In this document: piece by piece, positions 61,911-64,000 of the stretch
Position numbering within the stretch: the first letter of the stretch is position 1
How the letters are laid out: each line of letters begins with the position of its first letter
Origin: Romboutsia sedimentorum
Lineage (GTDB): Bacteria > Bacillota > Clostridia > Peptostreptococcales > Peptostreptococcaceae
DNA: 64,000 nt
Direction: 5' to 3'
Assembly: GCF_030131845.1 (NCBI RefSeq)
Contig: NZ_JASKYM010000005.1
Span: forward strand, 1 to 64,000
The notes under the pieces: generated by a model
The model's database searches: none
What the model was told of the DNA's origin: nothing
The model's input: the letters and a program-made list of their open reading frames with translations, nothing else
Translations under genes and position numbers: made by a program

Positions 61911-61943
61911 AAAATGAACTCTAGTATTAGAGTTCATTTTTTT
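61911..61943 (+). terminator. Terminator of the Cys-rich gene
   Basis: AATGAACTCTA pairs with TAGAGTTCATT followed by a T run. The arms are nearly identical to the hairpin at 63792-63826 inside the IS end. Confidence 0.85.
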
Positions 61944-62129
61944 ATTGTATTAGATGGGATCTTATCTTGATTAAATAGCGTTTAAGAGCCTCTATCTTAG
62001 GCTATAGCAAATTATATTAAGGTGCTATTTAAAGTTCTAAAAAGGTAATAACAATGTGTTTTTACACATAAATATAAGAATAGTGTTTATATTTATGTAG
62101 TTTATGTAGTTATGGAAGGGGATTATTAA

Positions 62130-63722
62130 ATGGAAAAATATTATAAAAAGTCTATAGTAGAAATATTTATAAAAATTAATGATATGATAACTAGTTTATA
62201 TGATGAATATGATTGTTTTGTACAGTTGGAAATAACGACACTAGATGGAATTGTAACATATATGGAACTATCAAACAATGAAGAAAAAAATATAAACATA
62301 AGTAAAAATATGATAGTATATGACAACGTAGCAATCGCAATAAGTGATATAGTGAAAGTGAAAATATTAACTGATAATGAAATTAAAGATGAACTAATTA
62401 TGGAATTTGAAAATACGGATGTATTTACTTCAAGAAGTACATACAATAAAAATTACCAAAGAAGATATAGCAAGAAAATGAATGATAAAAATATTGAAGA
62501 TTATATAAAAGAAAACTATAAAAATATAGATTCAATAAAATTTAACAGTATTGTAGATGAAAATCATACAAAAGGTAGAGCATACGAAAAGATAATAAAA
62601 GAAGAGGTTTTAAGTGATGAAACATATTTAGATTCAAAACAAGTAGACGTTTTACAAAGTGTAAATATAGATGTACAAAAAACTGAGGCTATTAACTATA
62701 TAAAAACACATCCTCAAGAAATAATAACTAATATAGAGGTTGAAGAAAAAAAAGTTTTAACAAATAATGCACAAGAGGCAGAAGTAGCTAGACCGGTACA
62801 AACAAAGCCTGTAAAAGTAATAACTAACATAGATATAGATGATTGCGATGTAGTAGTAGCTCAATCCACTACAAGGGCTATAAAAGATATAAAACAAAAT
62901 CAGTCTGGCGTTGTTATAGATTTAGCACCTGATTACATAGGCGGAGTTATAGGGAATATAAATACTACAGATAATATAATTAAATCAAAAACTATTGATA
63001 TTTTAAGCTTAGAGCCATTAAATAAACAGGTAAGCAAAGATGAGGTAAGTTCAAAATCACTAATGTTAGATCCTACAGGAGACGGATATGTAGGAGTTGT
63101 GTTAGATGATGGGACATTTGAACCATTAAAAATAGAATTAAAGACAATAACTGTATTAGAAGATGATTCTAATAACTTATTAGGAAATATAGATATTAAT
63201 AAACAAATAGGTAAAGTTGTTAAAGATATTGGCCAGCATAAAGCAAACTTAATAGAATCATTAGATATTGAATATGCCGATAATTTAGTAGAATATAAAT
63301 CAGAAAATTTAGAGTCTATAAAAAATATTATAAACACGTCAAAAGATATTGTAAATTCTATAACTAATAAATACGATACCGTTAATGTTGTTACAAAGGA
63401 AGAAACAGAATTGATAAATGATATAATAAATATAAGTGGAAACTCTATACAACAAATAGAAGATATAAAAACAACACCAGTTATACAATCAATAAAACCG
63501 ATAAATGATTATAAAAGCGTTACAGAAAATATTAAATTAAGCAAAGTAAATGTAAATGTAGTTAAGGATATAGAAACTGTTGGTAAGGATGATTTTAACT
63601 TATATAAAGAAAATATAAATGGAAGTATAGAATATGTTGGGGATGGAATAATGATTGTTAATAATGGTGATTCAGATATAACTATTTATTCCACAGAAAA
63701 TATTAATTCTGTGAATTTATAA
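62130..63722 (+). CDS. Large protein of unknown function with repetitive beta/helix segments
   Basis: A 530-residue protein with no signal peptide, membrane helix or recognised domain. Residues 1-100 form a beta-rich N domain; then comes a long variable region with valine- and isoleucine-rich short motifs (VITNIDIDDCDV, GGVIGNINTTDN). A small insert LDPTGDGYVGVVLDDGTFEPL (about 310-330) could be a beta hairpin unit. The C-terminal part repeats short ISKDIVNSI-like helices. Start follows GGAAGGGG. With its neighbours it may be one module. Confidence 0.55.
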   Translation: MEKYYKKSIVEIFIKINDMITSLYDEYDCFVQLEITTLDGIVTYMELSNNEEKNINISKNMIVYDNVAIAISDIVKVKILTDNEIKDELIMEFENTDVFTSRSTYNKNYQRRYSKKMNDKNIEDYIKENYKNIDSIKFNSIVDENHTKGRAYEKIIKEEVLSDETYLDSKQVDVLQSVNIDVQKTEAINYIKTHPQEIITNIEVEEKKVLTNNAQEAEVARPVQTKPVKVITNIDIDDCDVVVAQSTTRAIKDIKQNQSGVVIDLAPDYIGGVIGNINTTDNIIKSKTIDILSLEPLNKQVSKDEVSSKSLMLDPTGDGYVGVVLDDGTFEPLKIELKTITVLEDDSNNLLGNIDINKQIGKVVKDIGQHKANLIESLDIEYADNLVEYKSENLESIKNIINTSKDIVNSITNKYDTVNVVTKEETELINDIINISGNSIQQIEDIKTTPVIQSIKPINDYKSVTENIKLSKVNVNVVKDIETVGKDDFNLYKENINGSIEYVGDGIMIVNNGDSDITIYSTENINSVNL

Positions 63723-63791
63723 GATGTATGCAAAAACTTTATATTTAAAGATAAAGGGGCTGTCTCAAAATAAAATAAGGATAGTCCGACA

Positions 63792-63826
63792 AAAAAATGA
63801 ACTCTAGTGACTAGAGTTCATTTTTT
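63792..63826 (+). terminator. Terminator-like hairpin inside the IS end
   Basis: AATGAACTCTAG pairs with CTAGAGTTCATT, loop TGA, followed by six T residues. It would shield the transposase from outside transcription and also ends the upstream gene. Confidence 0.8.
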
Positions 63827-63843
63827 ATGTACAGAATTAATTT

Positions 63844-64000
63844 ATGCTAAAAAACAAAACTATACATAAAGATTATAACCAAGTTATAAATACTAATAAC
63901 CAATTATCGATAAAAACTTTAGAAGAAATAATACCACATAATGATTCGGTTAGGATACTAAGCCAAATAATGGAGGAATTAAATTACGAAAAATTAATGA
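63844..64000 (+). CDS. IS1182-family transposase, N-terminal fragment (runs off the window)
   Basis: From ATG at 63844 the frame is open to the last base. It encodes LKNKTIHKDYNQVINTN followed by IIPHNDSVRILSQIMEELNY. The block I-P-x-N/H-D-S-V-R-x-L-S-Q is the conserved start of IS1182-type DDE transposases. Only 52 residues are visible, so intactness cannot be judged. Confidence 0.75.
   Translation, partial: MLKNKTIHKDYNQVINTNNQLSIKTLEEIIPHNDSVRILSQIMEELNYEKLM

Larger units (their letters stand above)
63756..64000 (+). mobile_element. Left end of an IS1182-like insertion sequence, truncated by the window edge
   Basis: GGGGCTGTCTCAAAA (63756-63770) is the terminal inverted-repeat type of IS1182-family elements. 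A transcription-stop hairpin follows at 63792-63826, then the transposase start. The rest is beyond the window. Confidence 0.75.

Overview
The window is a very AT-rich, gene-dense chromosomal stretch from a strictly anaerobic, low-GC Gram-positive bacterium, almost certainly a member of the Clostridia. I lean towards the Peptostreptococcaceae from overall gene style, but nothing here proves the genus. Supporting signs are strong GGAGG ribosome binding sites with frequent TTG and GTG starts, heavy use of ATA and AGA codons, a reverse rubrerythrin, a hybrid-cluster protein, DUF3793/DUF2325 and DegV proteins, and classical intrinsic terminators after most operons.

Layout. The left edge (1-110) is the 3' end of a group II intron. 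It is followed by a nucleoside transporter, an MFS exporter behind an apparent translational attenuator, an initiator tRNA-Met, a pentapeptide-repeat protein, an ALDH3-type aldehyde dehydrogenase, a membrane PAS histidine kinase, adenine deaminase, a HAD phosphatase and an HxlR/monooxygenase pair (541-11790). From 11920 to 23192 lies the most striking region: a divergent locus with a xanthine-type NCS2 permease and a cyclase-family hydrolase on the minus strand. On the plus strand is one long operon encoding a formiminotransferase, a cyclic amidohydrolase, an isochorismatase-fold cysteine hydrolase, UbiX, UbiD, three BMC-H shell proteins, one BMC-P vertex protein, two small accessory proteins and a second, divergent adenine-deaminase-like enzyme. 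After this come an ECF S component, a two-component system with a secreted protein, guanine deaminase, a three-subunit xanthine dehydrogenase, an AzgA-type purine permease and a threonine aldolase (23472-34592).

The enzymes of the microcompartment operon map closely onto the classical purinolytic clostridial route: xanthine -> 4-ureido-5-imidazolecarboxylate -> 4-amino-5-imidazolecarboxylate -> 4-aminoimidazole -> 4-imidazolone -> formiminoglycine -> glycine + formimino-THF. My reading is a bacterial microcompartment for anaerobic xanthine breakdown. It is fed by nucleoside and purine transporters and by adenine deaminase, guanine deaminase and xanthine dehydrogenase. BMC surveys have, as far as I recall, a genomically defined class of this kind (BUF, later XAU), so the locus type may be known while the step-by-step enzyme assignment here is inference.

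The right half holds two tRNAs (an odd tRNA-Arg and a tRNA-Lys), a decayed DUF457 gene, a class V aminotransferase, a DbpA-type helicase, a CLC protein with fluoride-type motifs, a duplicated HNH-like protein, a decayed degV followed by two intact degV genes, and a four-gene ABC importer. It continues with a Fur-box-flanked DUF3793/DUF2325 pair, a two-component system next to a peptide-type ABC exporter, DUF1540 and reverse rubrerythrin, a MoxR/VWA pair next to hydroxylamine reductase, and three large unfamiliar genes. The last bases are the left end of an IS1182-like insertion sequence. No rRNA, CRISPR array or prophage is visible.
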